Source of the DNA: Hexactinellida sp. DTS-2022
Taxonomy: Eukaryota > Porifera > Hexactinellida
Assembly: GCA_028753945.1 (NCBI GenBank)
Contig: JAPNXP010000018.1
Location: 3,163,643 to 3,227,642, forward strand
Direction of reading: 5' to 3'
Length of the DNA: 64,000 bases
Below the pieces are notes generated by a model. That model saw only the letters and a list, made by a program, of their open reading frames with translations. It searched no databases and was not told the origin of the DNA. Shown piece by piece: positions 32,600 to 43,536 of this stretch; within the stretch, counting starts at the first letter, position 1, and each line of letters begins with the position of its first letter. Position numbers and translations under genes: made by a program.

Positions 32600-34174
32600 A
32601 ATAATGAGCTGTTATTTACGAGGTAAATTAATGATGCTACACATAGGTAAGTAATATACCTATGGAATCAAGTGAGTTATACACTTCTTATCTATTTAAA
32701 CTCAAGATTGTCTACGTTTTTATCCTTGAATTTTTAGGAACATTGGAAAGCGCATTCTTAGGGTGCATCAAATACATAGATCAACGGAAAATTCAAAAAC
32801 ATACAGCGAACTCTCGATTAAATTAGAATAGGCAATATAAAACAATTTTACAAACAAACTGGTTTTTAGTTACAAATAAATATATATATTAATTTTAGTA
32901 CGGTTGCCTCGCTATAGTTTGCTGGTTGTTGGGGAGTAAGGAGATAATAACTATTCAAAATTTCAATTTCTTTCGGTTAGCTAAGTTAAGACTCTCGTTG
33001 TGTCATCATAGTTTGCATCAAACCTTATGTTTAAATAATACAACCCTCAGTCACATGTCATGGCTAAATTGTCATGAGCCTAGGTCCCGCTAATGGTGTA
33101 TGAGATAAGTTATGTGTTCTCAGGTAAGCTCTTAACATCCCTCAACCGTTAGTTTAGCGGTAGGGGAAAGGTACAGAGTGTGTTCCAAGTGCACTCACAG
33201 CGAAAATACTAGTAGCTAGATGCGCCCTGAGGGACCAACCTACTATTTATTCATTAATCAATTAATTAAGCACTACTTCACAGCTTAATCAATTATATTT
33301 CCATATAGCTTACTAACAGGCAGTTATCAATACATTTACCTTTTTACTCTGCGAGAAGAATCGAGCATGAACATTGTATGAGCCAGAACAAGTAGTTCCC
33401 GTCCTGAATTTGTGTAATTTGATGGATTAGTTTTATTCCTCTACACGTTAATTATGTGGTATATTTATACATCTTTCTGAAACTGCTACTCTGATATTTC
33501 CAATTAAATTTATTAATAAAAGATATTAATGCATAATGTAGTGGCTAATCTTAATAACAGGGTGATAAAAGTATATTTTAAATATAAATTGCATTTATTT
33601 TATATTCAAAAATATAATCAGGGGGGTAATAAGGTATGTATTGTAGCCAAACAAAGTGGTGAGAGAGAAATAAGATAATAAACTAGTAGTTAGATAAATT
33701 AGATATCGTGTTACTTAGGAAGCTTTTTAAACTTCCAGTATGTGTGCACTTGTCCCAAATTACACAAGTTTCATAAACTTCCAGTTGTGTGTACTTGTCC
33801 CAAATTACGTTTTGAAAGTTTCATGACTCAGTTTTGTGCTACAATGATTTACAACTTATAACTATAAATACCACATGGAATATGCAAAAGTAATTACAGC
33901 TATATTGGATTCTTCAGTAAGATATTATATTGAATTCATTCAACAATCCAAAAAGAACATGAGGAAGAAAAAATGAGCTTGATGGAAGAGACATGCAAGA
34001 TTATTGATGAACATAAAGAGTATTTGGATATGAAAAGGGCGGAATGAGAAATCGAGAGAAAGCATTTGAAAAAAAATCAGAAAATTAAAACAAACAATAA
34101 TACGATTGGAAGATATGGATTCAAATTAAATATATAATTATTTAATTAAAAGAAGAGTATTAGGCTTTAGTTTT
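32600..34174. other. Non-coding stretch; weak tRNA-like segment
   Basis: No gene supported. 33140-33215 (ccgttagtttagcggtaggg ... tgttccaagtgcac) has an A-box-like tagtttagcgg and a weak B-box about 30 bp later, possibly an old tRNA-derived SINE. 33725-33815 duplicates acttccagt and gtgtacttgtcccaaattac within 70 bp. The stretch from 33940 to the hAT gene reads in part as coding (QQSKKNMRKKK) and may be its decayed 5' region. Confidence 0.4.
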
Positions 34175-37100
34175 TTGTTAATTCATATGATTAAACATTG
34201 TATGTGTTTGGCCGCGGAGTACCTATTTCCTGCTCCTGAAGGTACAGGTATACAGGACAAATTTAAATTAATTCAACTCTCTGCACGTACTGTAACCAGG
34301 CGTATAGAGAACCTAGCGAATGATGTGAAAGTACAACTTGACAATGACTTGTCTGCTGCTCAGTTTATTAGCATTGCACTTGATGAGTCAACAGATGTCA
34401 CTGGCTCAGCTCAACTATGCGTCTACGTTCGATTCATAACAGCTGATTCAGTGATTTCTGAAGAGATGTTGCAACTTATATCGTTGACCACAACTACCAC
34501 TGGAGAAGATATCACGAGAGTTCTAATAAATTGCCTCAAAGTAAAGAAAATTTCCTTTGACAAAATATCTTCTACTGCTACTGATGGGGCACCATCTATG
34601 GTTGGTTGCCATAAGGGACTAGTTGCATTACTATGTCAAAGTGGATTATTCCCTAATATTGTACCTTACCATTGTATTATACATCAGGAAGCGCTCTGTG
34701 CAAAGTATGCCAAATTTGAGGATGTAATGTTAACAATTGTAGGAGTTATCAATTTCATTCTTTCAAGAGCCTTGAACAGGAGAGAATTCGTGTCTTGATG
34801 GATGAAGTGAATTCAGAGTATGGTGATCTGCTGTTACATTCAGAGGTTAGATGGCTCTCACATGGACGGATTCTGTAGAGATTCAGTGTTTGCCTACCAC
34901 AGATCCTTGTATTCTTAGAGAGCAAAAACAGATATTTTCCTCAGATGTACCCATTGAAAACCTTCAAATATAAATTGGGGTACCACACTGATATCACAGC
35001 AAAATTCAATGAGTTGAATTTACGACTTCAAGGAAATGGGCTCCTGGTTTGTGATCTAATGTTTCAAATTAGTCTAATGCATAGTAAGTTGAAAATATTC
35101 AAAGATCATTTGGAAAATTGTTATGTTACTCAGTTTCCCAACCTAAAATTACGACAAAAAATGAAGAAGTTGCTGCTGCTGAATTGCCTGAATTTGCAAA
35201 GAAAATAGTATATATTTTTGAACAATTCGACATTTGTTTTTCAGAATTTCGCGAAATGAAAAGCATGTAAAATTATTGTGCAATCCATTTGAATTTGAAA
35301 TTGAATACCAATCCGATTAGGACGCCCAACTTGACAACGCTGCTGCCGAAATGGAATTACTAACCATTCATTGTGATTAGGATCTGAGGAAAGTTTATCC
35401 CAAGAAAGATTTGCAAAACAGGTATATCGATTCTGTAAAGGCATTTTGAGGAAGTGTTAAGGCCGCACTATACTGCATATGAGAAAATGAGTTAAATTCG
35501 TTTTCCTGTTTGTTTCACACTGGAAGATAATCTGGCAAATTTTTTTTGAATTCGGAGTAGATTTGAAGTCAGCAGGGCTCTGTAAACCAGGAATTCACTG
35601 TTATATAGCCAATTTCGGACGAAAGTTTAAATTACTGCCCCACAATACTCGTCAGATAAATTGAGATTCGATTGTTTTTGGATAGTACCCCCAAAAGTAT
35701 ACCTGCATTTCAAATTTCAAGTGAATCTGAGCAATAGTTTTGCTGTAGCGACCTTTATAAATTCCGGGAATGTGAAGGACATCATGGAGGGTGACATTTT
35801 CAAATGGGTTCAAAAGTTTGTAGGCTGGCACAGCCACATTTTTAGTTCAATTTCGTTGATATTCACACATTTGCATATTTGCATGTATATTTATGGCGTA
35901 AGACAAAATTTTCATCATTTCGATATAAAAATTCAGAGTTATGGTCATTAGAAGTCAGTTTTGGACTGTCAATGAGCCAAGTCTGACTTCAAAGTGCTGG
36001 AACTCTGAAAGTACGCATCGAAAAGTTTAGATCAAGGGTCATTCCCAAATTAAACATATATTCATTAGTTTACACTTGGTTTCAAACAATTTGGATAAAA
36101 ACTGTGAGCGCTCTAGAAAACAAAAGGTTCTGACCTTTAAACTCATTGGGTGGTCCTTTCCCTTTAATATTTTGTATCTCAGAAACCCGATGACCAATAA
36201 AGAAAATTTTTAGTGCAAAAGGCTCGCAATACCCGGTTTCCTATCCGTCCATAATACATTTTATGACCCTAACTCGCACAATTTTTCCAAATGACCATAT
36301 ATGGGCATATAATGTGCCCATTTTTGATGATTTTGAAATATTTTTCTCGAAAACTATAAACGCTAGAGCTTAGCACTAAATTCCTAATCACATCTTCATA
36401 TTATCACAAAGTCATATGCCGAATTATTGAATCATTTATCCTAATGGTTGCAATCCTATAGATTTGCCTGATCTTATTCAAAATAGTGGGAAATGTAAAA
36501 GAAAAAAAAAAGTTCTTTAGTCTAGATTTCGCAATTTTAGTCCAATTTGGTTGAAACCAAGTGTAAACAACAGATATCATATGTAGTTTTATAGAAACAC
36601 GAATAACTAAGATTTCACATGGAAACTTTCAGAGTGACATCCCTTCGAAGTCAGACCTCGACTCCCAAATTACGAATTGTTGACGTTTTGAGGTTGAATT
36701 TTGACTTCAAAGTGTTGTAACTCCGAAAGTTTAGATCAAAAATGTTAGATATTCGTGTTTCTATAAAACCAGATATGTACTCTGTTATTTCCACTTGGTT
36801 CTAACCAATTTGGAACAAATTTACAAAATCTAGACTAAAGAACATAAGAAGACGTTTGAAAATTGACCTTTTGATCATGATGTGCACATTCCTAAGCTCT
36901 AAAATGGTCGCTACAGTAAAAGTATTGTTCAGATTCACCTGAAATTTTGTACACTGGTATACTTTACCAGTTACTATCCGAAAACACTCTAATCTCAATG
37001 TCATTCTTGAGTATAGTGGGGCCTTAATATAGAATGCTACCCTAACATTAAACAACTAGTAAACAGAATCATGTCAATGATCAGTACGAGCTACGTTTGT

Positions 37101-37195
37101 GAGCATGCTTTTTCCAGCATGAAGAACATAAAAAGTTCCAATAGAAACCGTCTTCTTGATTCTAACTTAAACAATTTGATGATTGCAGCAACAAC
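34175..37195 (+). pseudogene. hAT transposase (GTF2IRD2/ZBED-like), frameshifted and split
   Basis: 34175-34798 reads LSARTVTRRIENLANDVKVQ, FISIALDESTDVTGSAQLCV (first catalytic Asp region of hAT), ISSTATDGAPSMVG (second) and IVPYHCIIHQEALCAKY. A frameshift near 34755 continues as SLEQERIRVLMDEVNSEYG, then LLHSEVRWLSHGRIL and a stop. 34945-35208 continues with YHTDITAKFNELNLRLQGNG. The C-terminal dimerisation segment STSYVCEHAFSSMKNIKS reappears only at 37085-37195, after a foldback insertion. Many breaks: clearly dead. Closest in style to domesticated-like hATs of the GTF2IRD2/FAM200/ZBED5 group. Confidence 0.88.
35590..37070. mobile_element. Foldback/TIR element inserted in the hAT gene
   Basis: About 1.5 kb whose two ends are diverged inverted copies. 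Left 35630-35800 reads as FRFDCFWIVPP, KVYLHFKFQVNLSNSFAVAT on the plus strand. Right 36860-37040 reads as LRLECFRIVTG, KVYQCTKFQVNLNNTFTVAT on the minus strand. Shared DNA strings include attcagattcacctgaaatt. The interior has repeated tcaaagtg(c/t)tg(g/t)aactc(t/c)gaaag segments in both orientations. Ends and target duplication not resolved. The parallel peptides could mean an old short coding sequence, but I see no known domain. Confidence 0.6.
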
Positions 37196-37201
37196 AATAT
37201 A

Positions 37202-37377
37202 CAGTTGAAACCGGATATTTTTAACACCGGATATTCATAACAATCGGATAATTTTAACACATTTTCTTGTAAATAATTAATTATTGTTGTTGTTATAAAA
37301 TCGGATATTTTTAACAATCGGATATTTTTAACAAATTTTCGTGTAAAGAATGTGTTAAAAATATCCGGTTTCAACTG
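37202..37377. mobile_element. TA MITE at the 3' end of the hAT gene
   Basis: 176 bp with TA at 37200-37201 and 37378-37379. TIRs cagttgaaaccggatatttt on both ends, with further caccggatattcataaca and aatcggatatttttaaca repeats inside. It cuts the last codons of the hAT frame. Confidence 0.9.
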
Positions 37378-39272
37378 TACACCCAATTTCACTAGCTCTG
37401 TAGGAAATGAACAAATTTCACACTATAATTTTTATTGGCTTAGTTTCTGTGCAAACCGAATTTCCGGTAATTGTGCTATAATATATTAGTAGATATACAA
37501 TATTATGTCCAACTACCCATGATGATTTAAATCTGGGCCACATGACAGTTTGTTCTTGTAAAGTGGGCCACCGAGAAACCAAGTTGCCGACCACTGACTT
37601 AGACAGTTGGATTTAATTATGGAGAGGATAGACGTGTGTTTAAGCTACCCGAGCAACAACACATGCGTTCTATTTTGACTTTGCATTATACTTACTCTAT
37701 TAATACAGTGTAACCTCGATAACCGGGGAATTTTGGACTACAGGTTTTGAAGTTATTCCCCAGTCCCCGGTTAGAGGGTGTCTCTATTTATTGATTTTCC
37801 TATGGTCATGACTTTCTCTTAAAACTTATATTTTAGCACAAAAAATGCTCCCAAACCTCAGATGACACTGAAGCGGAAGGTCCAATTCGCCAGGGATCTA
37901 ACCAGTGGCATGACCGAAAAAATTGCGCAAGAGAAGTACACTTGTGGTAAGGGAACCATCTATCGGGTGAAACAGGACAGTGTCACTTTTGCAGATTGAC
38001 GAGGACCTGTTGAGTGAGACTAAGAAACGAAAACCCGTATCCAAGTTCGAGATACTGGACGAGTCTATCCTAGATTGGATAAAGAAGGCCCGCGATTTGA
38101 ACTGCATTGTAACTGGACCCATCATCCAAGCTGTTGCGATCAAGCACGCCAGACACAGCAACAACTCCGAAACAGATTTCAAGGCGTCCAACGGCTGGCT
38201 TGAACACTTTAGAGAATGGAACAAGATTATTAGCAGGCTTCTCGAGGGCGAGAGAGGTGGTGCCCCTACAGACGTAGCAGACTCTTTCAAGGCCCGACTT
38301 CCTGGGCTTTTGACTTTATACGAGTCTAAAAATATAATGAATGCCGACGAAATCGGCCTATTCTATGAACAAACAGGAAGAAAGACTTTAATCCTTCAGG
38401 GCAACGATCTTGCTGGTACAAAACAGTCGAAGAACGCATCTCCATCTTGATTGTTGCTGCTATGGACGGGCACCTCGTGAAAATGATAGTAATTAACAAC
38501 GCTCGCTGCCCGCGTGCCTTCAGCGCAATCAAAGGGAATATATCTCGGCTTCCGAAATGTATTTCTTGGAAGTGGAACAAGAAGGCCTGGATGAATTATA
38601 CCATTGCTCGGATTGGCTGCAGGAGTTGGGCGCTAAGATGCGCCATCAACTCATCAAGGTCGCTATGTTCTCATGTTTCTGGATAATTTTCAGCTCACAA
38701 GGCTGCAGCTGATTTGGTGAGCCTAATGAACATTCGGATTGAATTCTTACCACCTAACTGTACCTCTATGATTTAGCATGTGGACCAAGGAGTGGGTAAT
38801 GCTATAAAGATTAGATACAGCAAGTTCCTAATCGAGCACATGGCCAATATGGTATTTCTGGATAAGCCTCCTAATGAGGGTATTGATGTGTTGAGAACCT
38901 GTGTCTGGTTGGAGAAAGCATACAACAGCTTGAACGGAACCCGCACTGTGCAGAGGGCTTTCCAGAAAGCAGGCTTCATCATGCCTAATGTAAACGAGCA
39001 CATACAGGACGAAATCGGAGAGCCTGAGAACAACGATGTTGACGAAGATCAAGGGCGGCGGAAGCAGGGGGGCTAGGGGGGCTATAGCCCCCCACTTTTG
39101 AAATAGGGGGGGCTCAGCCCCCCTACTTTCCCCCTCATATACATTATACTAATTTAAATAATACTAGTAAAGGACATTCCAGTAACTATCTGCGTTAGTG
39201 AGTGTCACGAGAGGCGTGGCTATAGGCGGTTCATTGAACCAGGGCCCTCGATGTCTCGGGGCACCCCAAAGG

Positions 39273-39504
39273 CATACCTGTCAACCTATTTGAGTCATAT
39301 TCCTGTACAGGGCTCAAATTTTCCCCTGTACATTGGCCAAATCCCTGTACACCTCCCAAAAAAATCTCTCGCTCGCTGCGCTCGCTCTTCCAGGGAATTA
39401 CTATACACTTATACGTATATAAAAATTATCACTTTGGAAAGGAGAAAGTATAGAATTATATACTGTACAGGGAATCTCTGTACGGTTGGCACTTGGCAGG
39501 TATG
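39273..39504. mobile_element. Small hAT-like MITE, catacctg family
   Basis: Ends catacctgtcaacc and (reverse complement) catacctgccaagt, with cctgtacag and ctcgctcgctgcgctcgctc inside. Flanks cccaaagg / ctgaaagg match 6 of 8. Same end type as 62265-62659. Confidence 0.6.
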
Positions 39505-39537
39505 CTGAAAGGTTCCAAAATTATCCATATGCAGATA

Positions 39538-39693
39538 CAGTGGTTGTCGTGCTTGAATACATTCTGGGGGGCACAGAGTGTCGTAGTTAGTGACCAGATC
39601 AATGTTTTTCCGGACAAGCCATTAAAAAGGGGGGGCACAGGAAATTTTTAGGGGGCCCGGGCCCCCCCGGGCCCTTAGAGCACGACGCCACTG
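39538..39693. mobile_element. 156 bp hAT MITE, innermost of the nest
   Basis: Perfect 8 bp duplication tgcagata (39530-39537, 39694-39701). Ends cagtggttgtcgtgct and cagtggcgtcgtgct. Contains gggcccgggccccccc near the right end. Third level: inside the hAT-type element, inside Tigger. Confidence 0.9.
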
Positions 39694-40934
39694 TGCAGAT
39701 ATCAGATATACTTCAATCATACTTCGTCAAAATGCGTTTGAACCGGGGACCCCGAAACCTTACCTACGCCACTGAGTGTCACCAGCCACTTGATATTCAA
39801 TTTCGTATTATTTGTTGATGTTGTTTTCTCAATGCTTGATTTATTTGGATAATGACTTAGATATCTGGAAATGACTTGAAAATTGATTCAAATTATTTTA
39901 TGTTGTTTTTTGAATTTATTTACGATTTGTTATTTATTTGAATGATCTGAGAAATTAATTGAATATTGAAATTTTGTAATATCACTTCATTCACCATGAA
40001 ACTATAATATAACAAAGAAATGTCAGTCCTCGCTATGATCTTGGAATATTTATTATTTTTAAACAATGGTAAATACATTGATATACTTAATGTAGCAAAT
40101 ACTTATTTCGAATACTAATTGTGATTTTGTGACCAATCGTATGATTTACAATACTCATAGAGTCATAGTCATAGAGTATATATGTCGACCAAATATTTCG
40201 TTCTCCTATTTGAAGGTGGACATAGTTACACAGGTTAGCCCCCCTAGTTTTTATTAGCTTCCGCCGCCACTGACGAAGATGGTGGTCTTCTACTGGGAAT
40301 GGAAGCTAATGAGTGCATCCCACCTCGCGTGGAAGCTGAAGTGTTAATGGGCTACGAGTATTTACAGGATGTCTTCCAGGAATTGGTTGATGATGTTTCC
40401 GAGTTAGATGTTGATGACAGTGGGGCGGATGGTGAACCTATTAAGGCAATCGAAGCTAGTCACTTGTTGTTAGAGTTGGAGAAGTTTTTGTTGTTGCAAA
40501 CGGCATGCTTGAGGACGCAGAGTGGGCTCATGACCGTTTCAAGATAACTAAAGAACTTGCAAACAAGTCACTTAAGCAGGCAAGCATCACATACTTTTTC
40601 GGAAATTCTATTAGCCGTGTAGCTTATTTGTGTTCTAGAAACTTTCAGATTTAGGGAAACTAGTAGATTGCATTGTTTGTATTATGTAAAGTACTATTAG
40701 TAAGACACTGTAAGTCTGTAATGTAACTATTCACCTCGACTTATGTTATCAATTCCCCGTTTAGCGAGGTTAGGATTTAAAGTAATATACGAAGTCGTGA
40801 CCAGATCACATTCCCCATTCCCCGCTTAGGGCAATCCACCGGTTAGAGAGTCATTTGTATATTAAACGATGAAATCAATAAATAATTTCCCCGCTCCCCG
40901 GTAATCGAGCCCCGGTTAGCAAGGTTACACTGTA

Positions 40935-41249
40935 TACTAGTTTAATGTTTATTCCAACGAATCGATTCTATATTATTAAAGTCGTGTAATACTAATTCGC
41001 TTTTCACATAATTTTGTATGAATAATTTTATTAAAGTTTATAACTGGACACTATAATCTGATCAAAGAGATATGAATAAGATCACTAACTTGCCAAAGGG
41101 TATTCAGTACAAGAGATTCGTTGATCTGAAATAGAAATATCTCCAACCATTAGTATACGACGAAAACCGACTACTAATGTACTAATAATACAAGTTAGAG
41201 AAGCATAAATAATTTTAAAGTATGATTTGTTAGCTATTTCAATTATTTA
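40935..41249. other. Non-coding AT-rich spacer
   Basis: No gene, repeat or domain that I recognise between the Tigger element and the next MITE. Confidence 0.5.
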
Positions 41250-41434
41250 CAGTCGACTCCGCTTAATAGAGGCACCTCGCGACCAGGTTGTTTTGACCCG
41301 ATTAAGCGGAGATACCGAATAACCGAAAATATTGTAAGCCAAACTGTAATTCTGTCCTCTAAATCCTGTGAAATTTTGACCCGATTAAGCGAACAAATCG
41401 ATTAACCGGTGGCTCTATTATGCAGAGTTGACTG
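41250..41434. mobile_element. TA MITE, cagtcgactccgctt family
   Basis: 185 bp between TA dinucleotides. Ends cagtcgactccgcttaatag and cagtcaactctgcataatag, with internal ttgacccgattaagcg twice. Pogo-like ends. Confidence 0.88.
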
Positions 41435-41454
41435 TAATTAAATATAACAGAATA

Positions 41455-41554
41455 CAGTAAAACCTCCCAAAGCGGAAACTCCGAGTAGCGGCAACCTCCG
41501 AGAAGCGGCACAAAATCATTCTCCCGATGGGTGCCGCTTTGGGAAGTTTACCTG
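41455..41554. mobile_element. 100 bp TA MITE, cagtaaaacctccc family
   Basis: Ends cagtaaaacctcccaaagcg and caggtaaacttcccaaagcg with TA on both sides, and aactccgagtagcggcaacc repeats between. It sits only 20 bp from the previous MITE. Confidence 0.85.
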
Positions 41555-41579
41555 TATATATAAATATTTGTAATACAGT

Positions 41580-41780
41580 ATCAATGTGGGTCAAAATCCT
41601 AAGCACTTGATTACCGTGGGATTTTGACCCGCACCATGGATTCGCTATTGGGATTGTACACTATGGCTCAAAATCCAACGATCTTTTATGAAGTGGGAAT
41701 TTGACCCTGACCATGGATACGCTATTATGATTTTACATTGCGGGTCAAAATCCCATGCACAGTTCTATAACTTCTATTAG
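41580..41780. repeat. Direct and inverted gggtcaaaatccca repeats
   Basis: The phrase gcgggtcaaaatccca or its inverse occurs five times, with ccatggat(t/a)cgctatt twice. Looks like a decayed palindromic element; no end pair resolved. 41781-42737 beyond holds no supported gene. A 47-codon open stretch at about 41828-41970 is unrecognised. Confidence 0.5.
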
Positions 41781-42737
41781 GTGACCGTGAACCTAATCAA
41801 AATACATATCCTAAAATATTCTCTGAAAAGTTAACTTTGTACATGCCAATACTAGATCAGTATGTCCATCCTTTGGCAAATAAAATGAAAGCATGTAAGT
41901 TGCAGGATAGTTCATTAGTTCTGATATCAGATTACGTTGCAACCATAGATTACTTTAATAAAGGACTGTAGGCTGCTGCTCGTGTGCTGGAACTTGGGTC
42001 CATTGTGTCTTATTGATATCTCGTAATCCGCTAATGCTAGACACAGGAAAAGTATTATTGTCATATAGGAAGTCATATTTTGGGAGTCCATTGGTCATAT
42101 TGCCTAACCTCAAATATTTGTGGACTGTGAGTTTTGCGGTTTTCACACCTTTCCCATATATGGTAATAATCTCAAATTCTCGACTTCAGTTAGAGTTAGA
42201 CATAAGAAATGTATTATTGTCGAATAGGAAGTCACATTAGGGAAGATATTGGCATATTGACTATATAGCACTAATTAGCACTGCTCGATAAATTAGGTGG
42301 TTTGTTGCCGTTAGCCACCAAAAATCTTTCTTAAGCCACCAAATTTTTCCTTTGGAGGCTTAACTATTCCACCATAATTGTGATTATTTGACCTTGTGTA
42401 GATTATATTTTTTGTTGCGTTATTTGTTATTAATTAATATTAGTGTTGTTTTACGGCATCAGAAGTTTGTTAAGCCCATCATTGGTCAAACTCTATGGAG
42501 AAAATTGAAATAACCACTGAAAAGCCAGATATACTATAAAATAATATTGTAGTAGCATAGCTATGTGCATACGCCAATTTACTTGTCTGACACCTCGCTT
42601 CGTTATTACGGTGTCAGATACATTTTATCAGATTCCTATTCTAAATTTCAAATAACCAGTTTCAAATTATTCTACAAAAATGCTAAGCTACATTATTCAA
42701 TATTTCAACTGTAATTAGATTCTTATTTAATTATTCG

Positions 42738-43159
42738 TCTGTATTATACTATTAATCAAAACACAAACCTAGGTGTGTGTACATATGTATATATTTGTTA
42801 GATGTTCCGAGTTGATTCAAGAAACTGCACGGTATCCAAATGTGATTTTTGGCATATAGGGGTAACTTTTGGCACCCGCCAACAAGTTGAGGTTCCCACT
42901 CAAAATTTCTCACACCTCACCAAGTTATGACGTCATTATCACTTTTCGAGAAACCTGAAAATTCACTTAATGGCACATAATTCCCGCCCTCTAAGAGATA
43001 AAAATCTGAAAATCTAAGAGAACATGTACATTAATGATGCGGACACGTTGGTCACACCAGATCACCAATATACATATTAATTATCGCGTGATGACGTAAT
43101 AACTAAAATTTCACATTTTTTTATTTGACCATTTAGGCCTATTTACACTTTATAATCAA
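42738..43159 (+). mobile_element. Non-autonomous Helitron, 3'-truncated
   Basis: Starts tctgtattatactattaatc and continues caaaacacaaacc, then ttggcatataggggtaactt, ttggcacccgccaacaagtt, atgatgcggacacgttggtc. All are shared with the complete copy at 47349-47851. It stops at tataatcaa, where another Helitron end of opposite orientation begins. Confidence 0.75.
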
Positions 43160-43455
43160 CTAGCGCGCGCTTCGCTTGCTAGGTCGCTTCACGCCAAAAA
43201 ACAACCAGACCAACCGCATAGTGGTTGGTGTGTGGTTTATATACTTCTAACATTGATTATAAATCCTAAATAGGCATAAAATAGTCAAATTTAACAATAT
43301 GAAATTTTAGTGATTACGTCATCATGCGACAATGAGTAAGCATATTGGTAATCTGGTGTGACCAACGTGTGCGCATTATTAATTAATGTGCATGTTATAT
43401 TAAATTTTCAGATTTTTATCTCTTAGAGGACGGGAATTATGTGCGATTAACCAAA
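43160..43455 (-). mobile_element. Non-autonomous Helitron 3' part, minus strand
   Basis: The first bases, ctagcgcgcgcttcgcttgc, are the reverse complement of a Helitron 3' end (hairpin then CTAG), and a host T follows on that strand. The rest is the reverse complement of the 47.56-47.85 kb segment (gttggtgtgtggtttatata, tagtgattacgtcatcatgc). The 5' half is missing. Confidence 0.7.
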
Positions 43456-43536
43456 TTTAGCGGATGGTTAAAAATTTGGATATAAAAAAGGGGTAAATTA
43501 ATACCAAGCCATAGTATTCTATACATATAGAATTCA

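Larger units (their letters stand above)
39050..40272. mobile_element. hAT-type element inside Tigger
   Basis: Ends caagggcggcggaagc and (reverse complement) cagtggcggcggaagc. 8 bp duplication acgaagat (39042-39049, 40273-40280), extended by chance to 10 bp. G-tracts follow the left TIR (ggggggctaggggggct) and match cccccctag before the right TIR. The interior is non-coding AT-rich sequence and holds two smaller elements. Confidence 0.85.
37861..40640 (+). pseudogene. Tigger-type (pogo) transposase, broken
   Basis: Frames in order: psq-type HTH (MTLKRKVQFARDLTSGM, then KGTIYRVKQ) at 37861-37980; CENP-B-type HTH (VSKFEILDESILDWIKKARD ... FKASNGWLEHFREW) and the start of the DDE domain with NADEIGLFYEQ (first Asp) in 37980-38450; ILIVAAMDGHLVKMIVINNA in 38447-38686. 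Then a frame with AHKAAADLV, LPPNCTSM, HVDQGVGNAIKIRY (final acidic motif) at 38690-39060. After the insertion 40299-40547 supplies the acidic tail. At least three frameshifts or stops. The tail rejoins in frame if the insertion and one target copy are removed, so it entered while that frame was readable. Confidence 0.88.
37706..40932 (+). mobile_element. Tigger/pogo element with nested insertions
   Basis: 3.2 kb with TA duplication (37704-37705, 40933-40934). TIRs cagtgtaacctcgataaccg and cagtgtaaccttgctaaccg; subterminal inverted strings ccccggttagagg and aaatcaataaataa are also shared. The gene runs left to right. A 1.2 kb hAT-type insertion at 39050-40272 interrupts the C-terminal coding region. 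About 2 kb remains without it, a usual size for Tigger. Confidence 0.9.

Noticed and set aside
33140..33215. tRNA gene
   Set aside because: Only an A-box-like string is convincing; the B box is poor and no cloverleaf can be drawn by eye. At most an old SINE.
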